Positions 9,263 through 18,632 of a stretch of DNA of 64,000 bases are shown here, one piece after another. The notes beneath the pieces were generated by a model that saw only the letters and a program-made list of their open reading frames with translations, was not told the DNA's origin and searched no databases. Each line of letters begins with the position of its first letter. Positions within the stretch are counted from its first letter, which is position 1. The position numbers were made by a program, and so were the translations under genes. Source of the DNA: Treponema phagedenis (GTDB lineage Bacteria > Spirochaetota > Spirochaetia > Treponematales > Treponemataceae); NCBI RefSeq assembly GCF_008153345.1, contig NZ_CP042818.1:1302001-1366000 (forward strand), written 5' to 3'.

Positions 9263-9311
9263 TTTACAAACCGTAACTTCCGTAGTATGCTGATTCTGGT
9301 GGTAATACCAC
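9263..9311 (+). promoter_or_regulatory. Promoter and FadR-type operator of the GntR regulator gene
   Basis: TTTACA (9263-9268) and TATGCT (9286-9291) are 17 bases apart, a good sigma-70 type promoter. Immediately downstream, at the expected transcription start, lies the perfect palindrome GTGGTAATACCAC (9299-9311), which fits the TGGT-N3-ACCA operator form known for FadR-subfamily GntR regulators. The site is 19 bases before the gntR start codon. I infer autorepression by the downstream regulator, relieved by a metabolite of the operon. A further inverted repeat ACGGTTT/AAACCGT (9246-9274) overlaps the -35 region. Confidence 0.7.
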
Positions 9312-9329
9312 AGACATTGTGGAGAAAAT

Positions 9330-10067
9330 ATGCAAAAAAAACAAGAAGAATTTAAAAAGGATACTCTTGCGTCCATGATTCAAGATATGATTTTAAGCGG
9401 AGCTATTTTGCCGGGTGAACGGCTTGCACCCGAGAGGGAGTTGGCTGAAACCTTCGGAGTTTCCCGTCCCGCTATTCACGAAGCTTTGCTGCAATTGCAG
9501 GCAAAGGGCTTTATTGTAATTCGCCCGCGGCACGGCTGTGTTGTAAATGATTTTTCCACACCTGCCTCAATCAGTCTTATGACAGAGTTGTATCTTAACA
9601 ATAGAATGGAGTCGCCTGAAAAAATAGAAGCGGGTCTTGTGGAATTTCGGCAAATTATTTTAACCGAGGTTATAAAAAAGATTATTGCAAAAACCGCAAA
9701 ACTTTCTGTAAAAGCACGCGATAAATTTTTCCTTCCTTTAGAAAATTTAATTGAGTTTTCCGAAACTGAAAACAGCGAAAAAATATCTCATGAAGATTTT
9801 GAATTTTATAAAGTACTGATTGGTTTATCTGCCCAGCCGATTTTTTTGCTTGTTATTGAAGCTGCACGGGAAATTTACATCTATCAATTTAGGCAGTTTT
9901 TGTATAAAAATGCAGAAAGCATTTACCGTATACCGGAATACAAAGCTAATTTTATCGAAGCCTTAAAATCGAGAAATGAAGAAAAGGCTGTTGAAATAAT
10001 GCGGAAGCTCACAGAGCCGAAAACCTATCGCTCTAAAAAAACTTCCGCAAAAAAAAGAAGGAATTGA
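9330..10067 (+). CDS. GntR family transcriptional regulator, FadR subfamily
   Basis: The 245-residue protein has an N-terminal winged helix (residues about 10-78) with the family hallmark LPGERLAPERELAETFGVSRPAIHEALLQL-type sequence and the wing GFIVIRPRHGCVV. An all-helical FCD-type effector domain follows (residues about 90-225, including HEDFEFYKVLIGLS), ending in a lysine-rich tail. It is expected to repress transcription until an acidic metabolite binds. It is the first gene of a six-gene run with overlaps or short gaps throughout, so it probably controls the whole glycerol-phosphate-like operon and itself through the palindrome at 9299. GGAG lies nine bases before the ATG. Confidence 0.88.
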   Translation: MQKKQEEFKKDTLASMIQDMILSGAILPGERLAPERELAETFGVSRPAIHEALLQLQAKGFIVIRPRHGCVVNDFSTPASISLMTELYLNNRMESPEKIEAGLVEFRQIILTEVIKKIIAKTAKLSVKARDKFFLPLENLIEFSETENSEKISHEDFEFYKVLIGLSAQPIFLLVIEAAREIYIYQFRQFLYKNAESIYRIPEYKANFIEALKSRNEEKAVEIMRKLTEPKTYRSKKTSAKKRRN

Positions 10068-10069
10068 GT

Positions 10070-11154
10070 ATGAACGAAACAGCTGCTCTCGAAACAAAAC
10101 TAAAAAAATTAAAAAAAGCACTGCGCAAGCTCGGACTTGAGGAAAAAGTAAACGTTACTTTGGATGTCCGCTCCGTCGTGGTTACAGGAGATGTTTCTTC
10201 AATGGAAGAAAGAATGAGTGCAGGTTACACCGCTGCCCGCTTCGGATTTAAGGGCGTTGTAAACGATGTAACAATTAACGGAAAAGGCGAAGCTCCGATG
10301 CGCGTGCCGACAATACGGGATTCACTTTTAGAAGGGCGTGAGTTTGATGTGGTTATTATCGGTGGCGGCGTTATCGGCTGTGCTATTGCGAGGGAACTTT
10401 CGCGGTACGATTTGCGCATTGCCTTATTTGAAAAAGAAAGCGATGTTGCAATGCAGGCCTCCGGCCGAAACGACGGCATGATTCATCTGGGCTTTGCCGA
10501 TAATCCTAAAAAGAAAAAGGGCAAATTTAACACGCGCGGGAACAGAATGTATACGGAGGTGGCGCAGCAACTGGACTTTGCAATAAACCGCTTTCAACAC
10601 CGCTTTTAAAATTACTTGTTCCGTATTTTAAGCACCGCTGCAAACTAAACGGAGTTGACGGCGAGTACGGCTACCTATCGCCGAAGCAGGTAAAAGAACT
10701 TGAGCCGAATATAAATAAAAAAAATTACGGCGGCTTTTGGCAGCCCTCAGCCGGTGTCGCTTCTCCAATGCAGGTAACAATAGCCTATGCGGAAAATGCG
10801 GCGCAAAACGGTGTAGAGTTTTTTCTGAATACCGCCGCAACCGGCATGATTAAAAACGGGAATGCAATTTCTCAGATTATAACAAACCGCGGCACTTGCA
10901 ATGCAAGCTTGGTAATTAATGCGGCGGGAGTTTGGGCTGATGTGGTTGCGGGTTTTGCGGGCGATCGTTTTTTTTCAATTCACGGAAGAAAGGGCACCGA
11001 CGCTATTTTGGATAAGCGTTTAAACGGAGCGCAAAAAACAAGTGCGGCAATGCCCGATCTTTTAAAGCTGAGAAAAGGGCATTCAAAGGGCGGCTGTTCT
11101 CAGATTGTGCAGCCGATAACCGAGAGCGACGTTTTTTCGGGAGGTGCAAAATGA
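10070..11154 (+). pseudogene. Broken GlpA-like FAD-dependent glycerol-3-phosphate dehydrogenase with N-terminal BON-like domain
   Basis: The first frame (ATG 10070, after AAGGA) reads a roughly 90-residue BON-like domain (VRSVVVTGDVSSMEER), then a Rossmann FAD motif VVIIGGGVIGCAIARELS and MQASGRNDGMIHLG, but stops at 10609. The homologous sequence continues in another frame from about 10582 (STPLLKLLVPYFKHRCK) through INAAGVWAD and HGRKGTDAIL to a stop at 11154. About ten residues expected at the junction seem to be missing, so a small deletion is more likely than a single-base read error. The protein also ends abruptly after KGHSKGG, without the usual C-terminal [2Fe-2S]/BFD-like part. I infer a non-functional gene. 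Its stop overlaps the next start (ATGA). Confidence 0.75.
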
Positions 11155-12589
11155 AAAAATCTACAACAGAGCATTATGATGTTGCGGTTATCGGCGGCTG
11201 TCCCGCAGGAATGGCTGCAGCCCTTGCCACCTCGGAAAAAAATCCGAATAGCCGCATCGCCTTAATTGAACGCGAACAGCAAATTGGCGGCATATTAAAG
11301 CAATGCATTCACGACGGCTTCGGGCTCATTCGTTTTAAGGAGCGGCTTACCGGCCCCGAGTACGCATGGCGGTATAAAGAGATGGTAGAACAATCGAAAA
11401 ATATTGATATTTTTTGCTTTACCTTTTTAACAAAACTGGAAAAAGTTTTTGACGAGGAGGTCGATTCTGCCGGCAATGCCGCAGTCAATGCTGCCGGAAA
11501 TACAGCGGGCAACGCAACTTTTAAAATGGAATTTACAAACCCCGACTACGGTATTTTTACACTGACCGCAAAAGCTTTGGTTGCAGCTATGGGCTGCCGC
11601 GAACGCACCGACCGGCAAGTAAATATCCATGGGGACAGACCCGCAGGCATTTTTACCGCAGGACAAGCACAAGCCTTTATCAATATGTTCGGATACCTTC
11701 ACGGAAAAAAATGTGTTATACTCGGCTCTGGCGATATCGGCCTCATCATGGCGCGCAGGCTTACGCTTGAAGGGGCGGCAGTCGAGGACGTGTACGAAAT
11801 TAAACCGACCCCCTCAGGACTCACCCGCAACATTGTGCAGTGTTTAGACGATTATCAAATCTCCTTGCATTTATCTGCAACGGTAACTTCTATTGAAGGG
11901 AGAGAGCGGGTTGAAGCTGTAAAGGTTGCGCGCGTAGATAAAAACATGAATCCTATTGCAGGCACTGAAAAACGAATCCCCTGCGATTGCTTAATTGTCA
12001 GTGTCGGGCTCATTCCCGAAAATGATATTCTTTCGGGGCTCAATGTTCCGATGGATAAAAGAACAAAGGACCGATTGTAGATCAGTTTATGCAAACAAAA
12101 ATTGAAGGCTTGTTTTCGTGCGGCAATGCACTGCATGTAAACGACTTAGTTGACTATGTTTCGGAATCGGGAAAGATTGCAGGCGAAGCCACAGCGGATT
12201 TTGCCGCAGGAAAACCGCAAAGCCGAGCCGCTCAAAACCTACCAGCGCAAAGTCGAACCACTCAAAACCTAGCAGCGCAAACCGGAGCCGAGCAAAACCC
12301 ATCCGCAAGCGGGCTTAAAAAAACCATACAGATCACGGGAAAAATTCTGTATGCGGTTCCGCAAGAAATCACCGAAACTGAAAGCGGGGAAGTTATTTTT
12401 TATTTCCGCTCCTCGGAAGAGCTTGAACAGGCGCGCCTCACCTTGCGAGACGGAGACACCATCCTTTTTGATAAAAAATACGCAATCTTAAAGCCGCCCG
12501 AAATGGAACGCTTTAAACTGCCTGCGGAAAAAATGCTCGAAGCAAAAAAATTAGAGCTCGTGTTAACAACAGAAACGGAGGAAAAATAA
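11151..12589 (+). pseudogene. Frameshifted FAD/NAD-dependent oxidoreductase (GlpB-like partner)
   Basis: The first part (11151-12080) has VAVIGGCPAGMAAALA (FAD motif), a pyridine-nucleotide motif VILGSGDIGLIMARR near residue 190 and SVGLIPEND, then stops at 12078-12080. The adjacent frame continues at once with VDQFMQTKIEGLFSCGNALHVNDLVDYVS, the conserved C-terminal FAD-binding segment, to 12589. A single-base loss near 12067 explains the break. Two low-complexity insertions are present: AGNAAVNAAGNTAGNAT (near 11467) and a Gln/Ala-rich repeat encoded by a tandem about 27-bp unit at 12219-12300. The family accompanies anaerobic glycerol-phosphate dehydrogenase. Either a pseudogene or a sequencing error; with its broken neighbour, decay is more likely. 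Confidence 0.75.
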
Positions 12590-12591
12590 AA

Positions 12592-12960
12592 ATGGCGGAA
12601 ACAAAAAATATTATTTGCACAGCATGCCCGCGCGGCTGCCGCTTAGTCGTTGAAATTGAAAACTTAGATGCGCAGGGAATTTCAGTTTCCGGAAACAAGT
12701 GCCCGAAGGGAGAAGCTTACGGAAAACAGGAAGCTGTATGTCCTATGCGCATGCTGACAACAACCGTTGCTTCGTCAGTGAAAGATAAGCCGCGACTTTC
12801 GGTAAAAACAAGCGATGTGGTTCCGCTAAAAAATTTTGCGGAATACATGCGGCGTATTCGAAGTGTAAACGTTTCAAAAGCGTGTAAACCCGGCGACATT
12901 ATCGTAAAAGATTTTGCCGGAGCGGGAATAGATTTACTTGCAACGGGAGGTACAGTATGA
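12592..12960 (+). CDS. DUF1667 family cysteine-rich protein
   Basis: The 122-residue protein has paired cysteine motifs CTACPRGC (residues about 9-16) and GNKCPKGEAYGKQE (residues about 35-48), likely to bind an iron-sulfur cluster or zinc, as in DUF1667 proteins. These are found beside FAD-dependent glycerol-3-phosphate dehydrogenases and are thought to act as electron-transfer partners. The gene starts two bases after the preceding stop and overlaps the kinase start by four bases (ATGA). It is intact although both upstream flavoprotein genes are broken, so its partner may be missing. Confidence 0.8.
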   Translation: MAETKNIICTACPRGCRLVVEIENLDAQGISVSGNKCPKGEAYGKQEAVCPMRMLTTTVASSVKDKPRLSVKTSDVVPLKNFAEYMRRIRSVNVSKACKPGDIIVKDFAGAGIDLLATGGTV

Positions 12961-14516
12961 AAACAATTTTAACGGTTGACTGCGGAACCCAGAGTTTGCG
13001 CGCAATGATATTTGATACAGCGGGCAATGTTCTCGCCGGAGAACGAATTGCATACAAGCCCCACACAACACCGCAGCCCGGCTGGGCAGAGCAAGACGTT
13101 TCAGTTTATTGGGAAGCACTAAAAACCGGCATTGCCCGCATAAAGAATGCAAACCCTGAAGCCTTTGCGCAGCTTGCGGGTATCGGTGTTACCACCATAC
13201 GCGCCTCAACAGTTTTAGTTGACAAAAACGGTAAGGTGCTGCGCCCCGCTATTATTTGGCTTGATAACAGAACAGCTCGCGGCTCGTATCATCCGAACCG
13301 CTTGGTGCGCGCAGCCTTTCATGCGGCGGGCGTATACGATTCGATTGTTTCAGTTCAATCTCGATGCACAATAAACTGGCTGAGAGAAAATGAGCCTGAA
13401 ACATGGAACAAAACATGGAAGATGTTTTTTCTTTCGGGCTGGTTTATTTATCAGCTTACAGGCGAAGTCTGCGACACTGTTTCTTCTATGGTCGGATATA
13501 TTCCCTTTGTTAATAAAAAACGCAATTGGGCAAAACCGAATTCCATCGAATCAAAACTCATGCCTTTGGAGGAAGAAAAACGCCACGCCCTTGTAGAAAG
13601 CGGGAGCATCATAGGGAGCATAACAAAAAAAGCTGCGGAGGAACTCGGCATTCCTGAGGGCTTACCGCTCGTAGGCTGCGGCAGCGACAAGGCTTGCGAA
13701 ACAGTCGGAGCCGGTGTTGTAGATTCTTCCCTTGCATCATTGAGTTTCGGCACAACCGCAACAATCGAGGTTTTATCGTCAAAATACTTTGAATATAAAA
13801 AACTTTTTCCGGCATACTGCGGAATTATTCCGAACACATGGTTATCGGAATTGGAAATTTACCGCGGCTATTGGATGATAAGCTGGTTTAAAGAAGAACT
13901 CTGCCAGCTTGAATGCAAGCAAGCGGAAGAACTCGGAGTAATCCCCGAAAAAATTTTGGATAAGTTTTTACATGCAAGTCCCGCAGGCGGACGCGGACTC
14001 ATGCTGCAACCCTATTGGGGTGCAAGCATTTTTGACCGCTATGCAAAGGGAAGCATTATCGGCTTCGGCGATGTACACGAGCGTGATGATTTATACCGCG
14101 CTATTATTGAAGGCTTAGCCTATTCATTGCGCGAAGGCTTGGAGTTAATTGAAGCGAAAGGAAAACTGCAATGCGAAAAAGTTGCAGCTTCGGGCGGAGC
14201 TTCGCAAAGTGATGCGATTTGTCAAATTACCGCAGATATTTTAAATAGAAATTTAGTGCGCGGTAAAACGCTCGAAGCTTCTTCGCTGGGGGCTGCAATT
14301 ATCACTGCTGCGGGAATCGGAGAATATCCTTCAATTCAGGCGGCGGTAAAACAAATGGTAACTCAGGAAAAAGAATTTATTCCAAATCCTGAAAACCGCG
14401 CAATTTATGACGGACTGTTTGAAGTTTATAAAAAAATTTATCCGTCATTAAAAAACATTTACAACGGTTTGCAGAGGGTAACCAATTATCCGGAAGCAAA
14501 AAAATTAAATAGCTAA
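12957..14516 (+). CDS. FGGY family carbohydrate kinase
   Basis: The 519-residue protein shows the FGGY kinase pattern: N-terminal phosphate-binding VDCGTQSLRAMIFD, QPGWAEQD, WLDNRT, a second nucleotide-binding segment ASLSFGTTATIEV (near residue 260), and the C-terminal AASGGASQSDAICQITADIL with EASSLGAAI. It phosphorylates a polyol or sugar; in this context glycerol, xylulose or a related C3-C5 substrate is plausible, but the family does not let me choose. The gene is translationally coupled to the DUF1667 gene and under the probable control of the GntR regulator at 9330. Confidence 0.88.
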   Translation: MKTILTVDCGTQSLRAMIFDTAGNVLAGERIAYKPHTTPQPGWAEQDVSVYWEALKTGIARIKNANPEAFAQLAGIGVTTIRASTVLVDKNGKVLRPAIIWLDNRTARGSYHPNRLVRAAFHAAGVYDSIVSVQSRCTINWLRENEPETWNKTWKMFFLSGWFIYQLTGEVCDTVSSMVGYIPFVNKKRNWAKPNSIESKLMPLEEEKRHALVESGSIIGSITKKAAEELGIPEGLPLVGCGSDKACETVGAGVVDSSLASLSFGTTATIEVLSSKYFEYKKLFPAYCGIIPNTWLSELEIYRGYWMISWFKEELCQLECKQAEELGVIPEKILDKFLHASPAGGRGLMLQPYWGASIFDRYAKGSIIGFGDVHERDDLYRAIIEGLAYSLREGLELIEAKGKLQCEKVAASGGASQSDAICQITADILNRNLVRGKTLEASSLGAAIITAAGIGEYPSIQAAVKQMVTQEKEFIPNPENRAIYDGLFEVYKKIYPSLKNIYNGLQRVTNYPEAKKLNS

Positions 14517-14562
14517 CAAGAGATATTATCCTATACATTGATAAAACATACGGAGGTTTATT

Positions 14563-16326
14563 ATGGGAAAGCGATATGAATACAAAGGTTTTAAACCTGT
14601 TTGGGAACAGGTACCGCCACCTGCCGGCAGTTTTCGTTCAGTATTAAAATGGGGCAGCCCGCAAGAATTTAAGGAACCGAATGAGAGGCTGTATCGATAC
14701 ATGAAAAATGTTTTTGGAATCGGCGATGAAGTTTTTAAAGAAAAAAAACACGAGGGCTTGGAGCCCATGCCCGAAGAATTGCCGGTTAATCTTGCGAGCG
14801 AACACATTGAAAAGCTAAAAGAAATTTTCGGAGAAGCTGAGGTGAGCACTCGCGCAGCTGACAGAATTGCCGTTGCCTACGGAAAAACAATGTATGATGC
14901 GTACCGCCTGCGAGAGGGCATACTGGAAAACATTCCCGATGTTGTTGTCTTCCCTTCGGATCATAAGCAAATTGTTGCCCTCGTGGAATACTGCAACACG
15001 CATAAAATCCCCGTATATGTATACGGCGGCGGCTCATCAGTTACGCGCGGCGTTGAGGCGGTCAAGGGCGGCATCACGCTGGACATGCGAAAAAATTTTA
15101 ACAAGGTTTTAAACTTTAACGAAACAAATCAAACCATCACCGTTCAAGCAGGAATGTCAGGTCCGCAACTTGAAGCTCACTTAAACAATGCGCAAAAAGA
15201 ATTCAATGCAAAGCGTGCATACACATGCAGACATTTTCCTCAATCATTTGAATATTCGTCCGTAGGCGGCTGGATAGTAACCAGAGGCGCAGGACAAAAT
15301 TCAACCTATTACGGAAACATAAAAGACATTGTTTTTCAGCAAACCTATGTTACGCCTGCAGGCATTGTAAAAAGCTACGGGCTTCCCGCCCATGCAGTCG
15401 GTCCCGACATCGATGAGATTATGATGGGCAGCGAAGGAGCTTTCGGAATTCTTACCGATGTTACCTTGCGCTTTTTCCGCTACATGCCTGAGAACCGAAA
15501 AAAATTCAGCTTTATTTTTAAGAGCTGGCAAGACGGAATGAATGCATGCCGAGAAATTATGCAAAACGAATCGGGTTTTCCTTCTGTGTTTAGACTTTCC
15601 GATGCGGAAGAAACCGACATGGCTTTAAAGCTCTACGGGGTTGAAGGCACTATTGCGGAAAAGCTTATGAACTTTTTTGGCTACGAGCCGATGCAGCGTT
15701 GCCTTTTTTTAGGCTGGACAGAAGGAGAAAAAGCATTTTCCAAGCAGCTGTATAAAAAAGTAAAACGCATTTGCAAAAAACACGGTGGCTTTTTTTTAAC
15801 GGGAAAACCCGTTGACGGCTGGGAACACGGCCGCTTTACCGACCATTACTTGCGCGAATCCTTGCAGGACTACGGCATTATAATCGATACGATGGAATGC
15901 AGTGTAACATGGGAGATGATGCCGCACGTCCACGAAGAAGTCCGCAAATTTACAAAATCGCGGCCGCACACTGTCTGCATGACGCATTTATCGCACGCCT
16001 ATCCTCAGGGCGCAAACCTCTACTTTATTTTTATCGGACTTTTTAAAGACAAGGAAGAATATGTAGAATATCAGTACGGCATCTTCGACAACATACAGAA
16101 AGCAGGTGCCGCCATGAGTCACCACCACGGCGTCGGAAAAATGACCGCCGCATGGGTTGAACAATCGATAGGCCAAACTAATTTTGAAATCTTTAAAGCA
16201 CTCAAAGCACACTTTGATCCGAATAATATTATGAACCCCGGCGGCACCCTCGGCCTCGACATGACCGAAGCGCAAAAACGCAAACCGAAATTTGCAGGGA
16301 AAACCTGGGATAGTCCTGAGTATTAG
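14563..16326 (+). CDS. FAD-binding oxidase, alkylglycerone-phosphate-synthase-like
   Basis: The 587-residue protein has a PCMH/VAO-type FAD domain (VVVFPSDHKQIVALVEYCN, VYGGGSSVTRGVEAVKGG, GPDIDEIMMGSEGAFGILTDVTL; residues about 125-315) and a C-terminal FAD-oxidase domain. HHHGVGKMTAAW near residue 520 matches the conserved His cluster of alkyl-dihydroxyacetone-phosphate synthase, the enzyme that makes the ether bond of plasmalogens. N- and C-terminal extensions (VWEQVPPPAG; GTLGLDMTEAQKRKPKF) also fit that family. It is last in the operon; GGAGG lies seven bases before the ATG. Either ether-lipid synthesis or oxidation of a 2-hydroxyacid is possible; I favour the former. Confidence 0.8.
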   Translation: MGKRYEYKGFKPVWEQVPPPAGSFRSVLKWGSPQEFKEPNERLYRYMKNVFGIGDEVFKEKKHEGLEPMPEELPVNLASEHIEKLKEIFGEAEVSTRAADRIAVAYGKTMYDAYRLREGILENIPDVVVFPSDHKQIVALVEYCNTHKIPVYVYGGGSSVTRGVEAVKGGITLDMRKNFNKVLNFNETNQTITVQAGMSGPQLEAHLNNAQKEFNAKRAYTCRHFPQSFEYSSVGGWIVTRGAGQNSTYYGNIKDIVFQQTYVTPAGIVKSYGLPAHAVGPDIDEIMMGSEGAFGILTDVTLRFFRYMPENRKKFSFIFKSWQDGMNACREIMQNESGFPSVFRLSDAEETDMALKLYGVEGTIAEKLMNFFGYEPMQRCLFLGWTEGEKAFSKQLYKKVKRICKKHGGFFLTGKPVDGWEHGRFTDHYLRESLQDYGIIIDTMECSVTWEMMPHVHEEVRKFTKSRPHTVCMTHLSHAYPQGANLYFIFIGLFKDKEEYVEYQYGIFDNIQKAGAAMSHHHGVGKMTAAWVEQSIGQTNFEIFKALKAHFDPNNIMNPGGTLGLDMTEAQKRKPKFAGKTWDSPEY

Positions 16327-16339
16327 CATGACATTTTAT

Positions 16340-16955
16340 TGTGCTTACGGATTTAAGCATTCCTATGGAAAATTGCTCGCTCTTGCCAAATTCCAAACGA
16401 TGTTTTACCTGACACTCCGGCGTAAGCAGGCAAAACTCGTTGGCGAAGCGGAGGCAAATTGTTAACGCTTCGCCCTATGGTAAATTACCCACCGTTGTCA
16501 AAACTCAGAACCGCCACGGATGGTAGTGGTTCCAAACAGAAGCGACGTTTTAAAGCAAGACTATTTGTAGAGCTTTAAAATTCGCAGGTTTGGTTTTGAC
16601 AAGGATGTCAAAACTCAGAACAAATTCAAACGATGTTTAAAAGCATCAATACAAAATTATAAAATTGAAGCTTTTAAACTCGCAGCACTGATTTAATCAA
16701 GAATACTAAAAATCAGTGCGTGGCGGTGGTTCTAAACAGAATTGAGTTTGAAAACTACCACAGCATACTCGGAGTTTTCAAACTCATAGGTTTGGTTTTG
16801 CCACGGAAGTCAAAACTCAGAACGGGCACGGACGCCCGTGGTTTCAAACAGAAGCGAGTTTTAAAGCAGGACAGATTGCAAAGCTTTAAAACTCGCAGGT
16901 TTGGTTTTGACAAGGACGTCAAAACCAAACCGTTGGACTCTTTTTTTATAAAATG
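16340..16955 (+). repeat. Mosaic hairpin repeat, large copy lacking both termini
   Basis: The block opens with the inner part of terminus B (GCTTACGGATTTAAGCATTC) and closes with GACTCTTTTTTTATAAAATG, the inner part of terminus A. Between are at least seven hairpin modules: GGCGAAGCGG/CGCTTCGCC, GCCACGGATGG-type, GTTTTAAAGC/GCTTTAAAAC, GTTTTGACAAGGATGTCAAAAC, GTTTAAAAGC/GCTTTTAAAC, the GCACTGATTT hairpin in inverted order, and GAGTTTGAAAAC/GTTTTCAAACTC. It fills most of the gap between the operon end and dtd. Nothing coding is visible in 16327-17095. Confidence 0.8.
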
Positions 16956-17095
16956 CCGAAATTATTTTCGTGCAGGTTCAAAGCGGTAATGAGGGTGCTT
17001 CGGAAAATAATGGGGGATTTTGTCTTGAAATTATCGACATAAAGAATTTTTCTTTATATAATACATCTAAAAATTTTACATAAAAGAGGCGAAAT

Positions 17096-17548
17096 ATGCG
17101 AGCAGTTATTCAGCGAGTTACAAGCGGTGCAATTGCCATCGATAAAAAAGAGCGCGGGAGAATAGGGCAGGGGTTTGTGATTTTGCTTGGTATTGCACCG
17201 AGCGATACCGATGCGGATATTGACTGGTTGGTAAAGAAAATTTCTGCTTTGCGGGTTTTTGATGATGCTGAGGGAAAAATGAATCTTTCAATACAGGATA
17301 TAACCGGTGAGATTTTACTTGTCAGCCAGTTTACTCTCTTTGCAAGCTCTAAAAAAGGGAATCGCCCTTCGTTTAATTTTGCCGCTGACCCTTCAATCGC
17401 GATTCCTCTGTATGAAAAAATGATTTCCGCATTGGAAAAAGCTTTAGGAAAACCGATACAAACAGGAGTATTCGGCGCAAACATGCAGATTGAGATTCAT
17501 AATGACGGGCCGGTAACAATTTTGTTAGACAGTAAGGTGCGGGAATGA
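17096..17548 (+). CDS. dtd: D-aminoacyl-tRNA deacylase
   Basis: The 150-residue protein has the two signature motifs of [14 protein letters not shown] (the SQxT motif, residues about 77-87) and the C-terminal NDGPVT (the GP motif; residues about 138-143), together with the conserved MRAVIQRV N-terminus and [10 protein letters not shown]. It hydrolyses D-amino acids (and glycine) mischarged on tRNA. AGAGGCG lies five to eight bases before the ATG. It overlaps the next gene, pth, by four bases (ATGA), making a two-gene translation quality operon. Confidence 0.95.
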   Translation: MRAVIQRVTSGAIAIDKKERGRIGQGFVILLGIAPSDTDADIDWLVKKISALRVFDDAEGKMNLSIQDITGEILLVSQFTLFASSKKGNRPSFNFAADPSIAIPLYEKMISALEKALGKPIQTGVFGANMQIEIHNDGPVTILLDSKVRE

Positions 17549-18156
17549 TTAAGCTTATCGCCTTTTTAGGTAATCATGGCAGAGAGTATGCAAGAACTCG
17601 GCATAATGCCGCATGGATTATCAGCGAGAAAATTGCCGTCTCAAAAAATGTCTCGTGGCAGCATAAGTTTTCAGGCAATTATGCCCAGGCTCCTTTTTCT
17701 TGCACCGGCGGAGAAGTTGTGCACTTACTAAAGCCTGAAACGTATATGAATCTTTCGGGAGTGAGTGTGAAAGCTTTGGTGAGCTTTTATAAATTAAAAC
17801 CGGAAGAAATTTTAGTTGTTCATGATGAACTTGAGCTTGCGCCTGCGGCAATTAGTTTTAAGTGGGCGGGCGGTTTAGGCGGCCATAACGGGTTGCGCTC
17901 GATAAAAGCACAACTCGGTACTGCGGATTTTTGGCGTCTTCGTATCGGTATCGGCAGGCCTGATTTTTCCGCACAAGGCGGGAATGCACATCCTGATATT
18001 GCAGGCTATGTGCTTTCTCTTTTTTCGCAACACGAACTTGAAGACATCGAAAAAATTATTCCGTCATTGGATGAGCTTTTTGCCGCTCTTTTACCGCCTA
18101 CCGAAAATTTATCGGCATTACTGAAAACATGGGGGAAAAAGCCGCTGACAACATAA
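17545..18156 (+). CDS. pth: Peptidyl-tRNA hydrolase
   Basis: The 203-residue protein carries the bacterial Pth landmarks: ARTRHNAAW with the catalytic histidine near residue 20, [13 protein letters not shown] (residues about 66-78), [10 protein letters not shown] with the partner aspartate near residue 98, and [12 protein letters not shown] near residue 115. The usual N-terminal LGNPG is replaced by LGNHG, a small deviation in a normally conserved loop. It frees tRNA from peptidyl-tRNA released during abortive translation. Translationally coupled to dtd upstream. Confidence 0.95.
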   Translation: MIKLIAFLGNHGREYARTRHNAAWIISEKIAVSKNVSWQHKFSGNYAQAPFSCTGGEVVHLLKPETYMNLSGVSVKALVSFYKLKPEEILVVHDELELAPAAISFKWAGGLGGHNGLRSIKAQLGTADFWRLRIGIGRPDFSAQGGNAHPDIAGYVLSLFSQHELEDIEKIIPSLDELFAALLPPTENLSALLKTWGKKPLTT

Positions 18157-18189
18157 ATACTGCTTTTTGAATAAAACCCTTTGTTATTT

Positions 18190-18440
18190 TACACAAACTG
18201 TAAAAAATTTTATAAAAAAGAGTTTGACACGGCGCAACGGCGAACCCTTGGAATTGCTACCTTTGCTTCGCCTACGAGTTTTAAAGCTTCAATTTTACGG
18301 TTTTGTGTTGATGCTTTAAAACATCGTTTGGAATTTCGCAACGGTAGGCAATTTACCATAGTGATGCTTAAATCCGCAGTCCCTTATTGTTAGTGCTCCA
18401 ATTTGTATAACCGGAAGTTAATTACAAAACGCTACACTAG
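18190..18440 (-). repeat. Mosaic hairpin repeat with intact B terminus
   Basis: Terminus A is truncated: the copy begins at AACTGTAAAAAATTTTATAA. It carries GCGAACCCTTGG/GCTTCGCC and GTTTTAAAGC/GATGCTTTAAAAC modules, then the block complementary to terminus B, ending ACGCTACACTAG at 18440. It is followed without a gap by a second, decayed B-end block. Confidence 0.8.
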
Positions 18441-18545
18441 CAACGGTAAGTAATTTACCATAGCAATGTTAAATCTGCAAACCGTTATGGTTAATGCTCA
18501 AAATAATATACCAGCACAATTACAAAACGGTATACCGGCGTTAAA
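18441..18545 (-). repeat. Second, decayed B-end block abutting the previous copy
   Basis: The sequence repeats the B-end block in worn form: CAACGGTAAGTAATTTACCA, then GTTATGGTTAATGCTC and AATTACAAAACGGTATAC. It begins exactly where the previous copy's CTAG ends, suggesting tandem insertion at the CTAG end. Confidence 0.6.
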
Positions 18546-18632
18546 ATACTGCATAATGCCGACCTTTATATTGCTGATTCTTTAAAATCGGCAATTTTGT
18601 AGTAAGATTATTATCCGGTAAAAAATAATTGG

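Noticed and set aside
10064-10069. TTG start at 10064 for the GlpA-like gene
   Set aside because: The ATG at 10070 is better spaced from AAGGA and avoids overlap with the gntR stop.
12957-14516. Naming the FGGY kinase glpK or xylB
   Set aside because: Family motifs are clear, but residues deciding substrate are not safely readable by eye.
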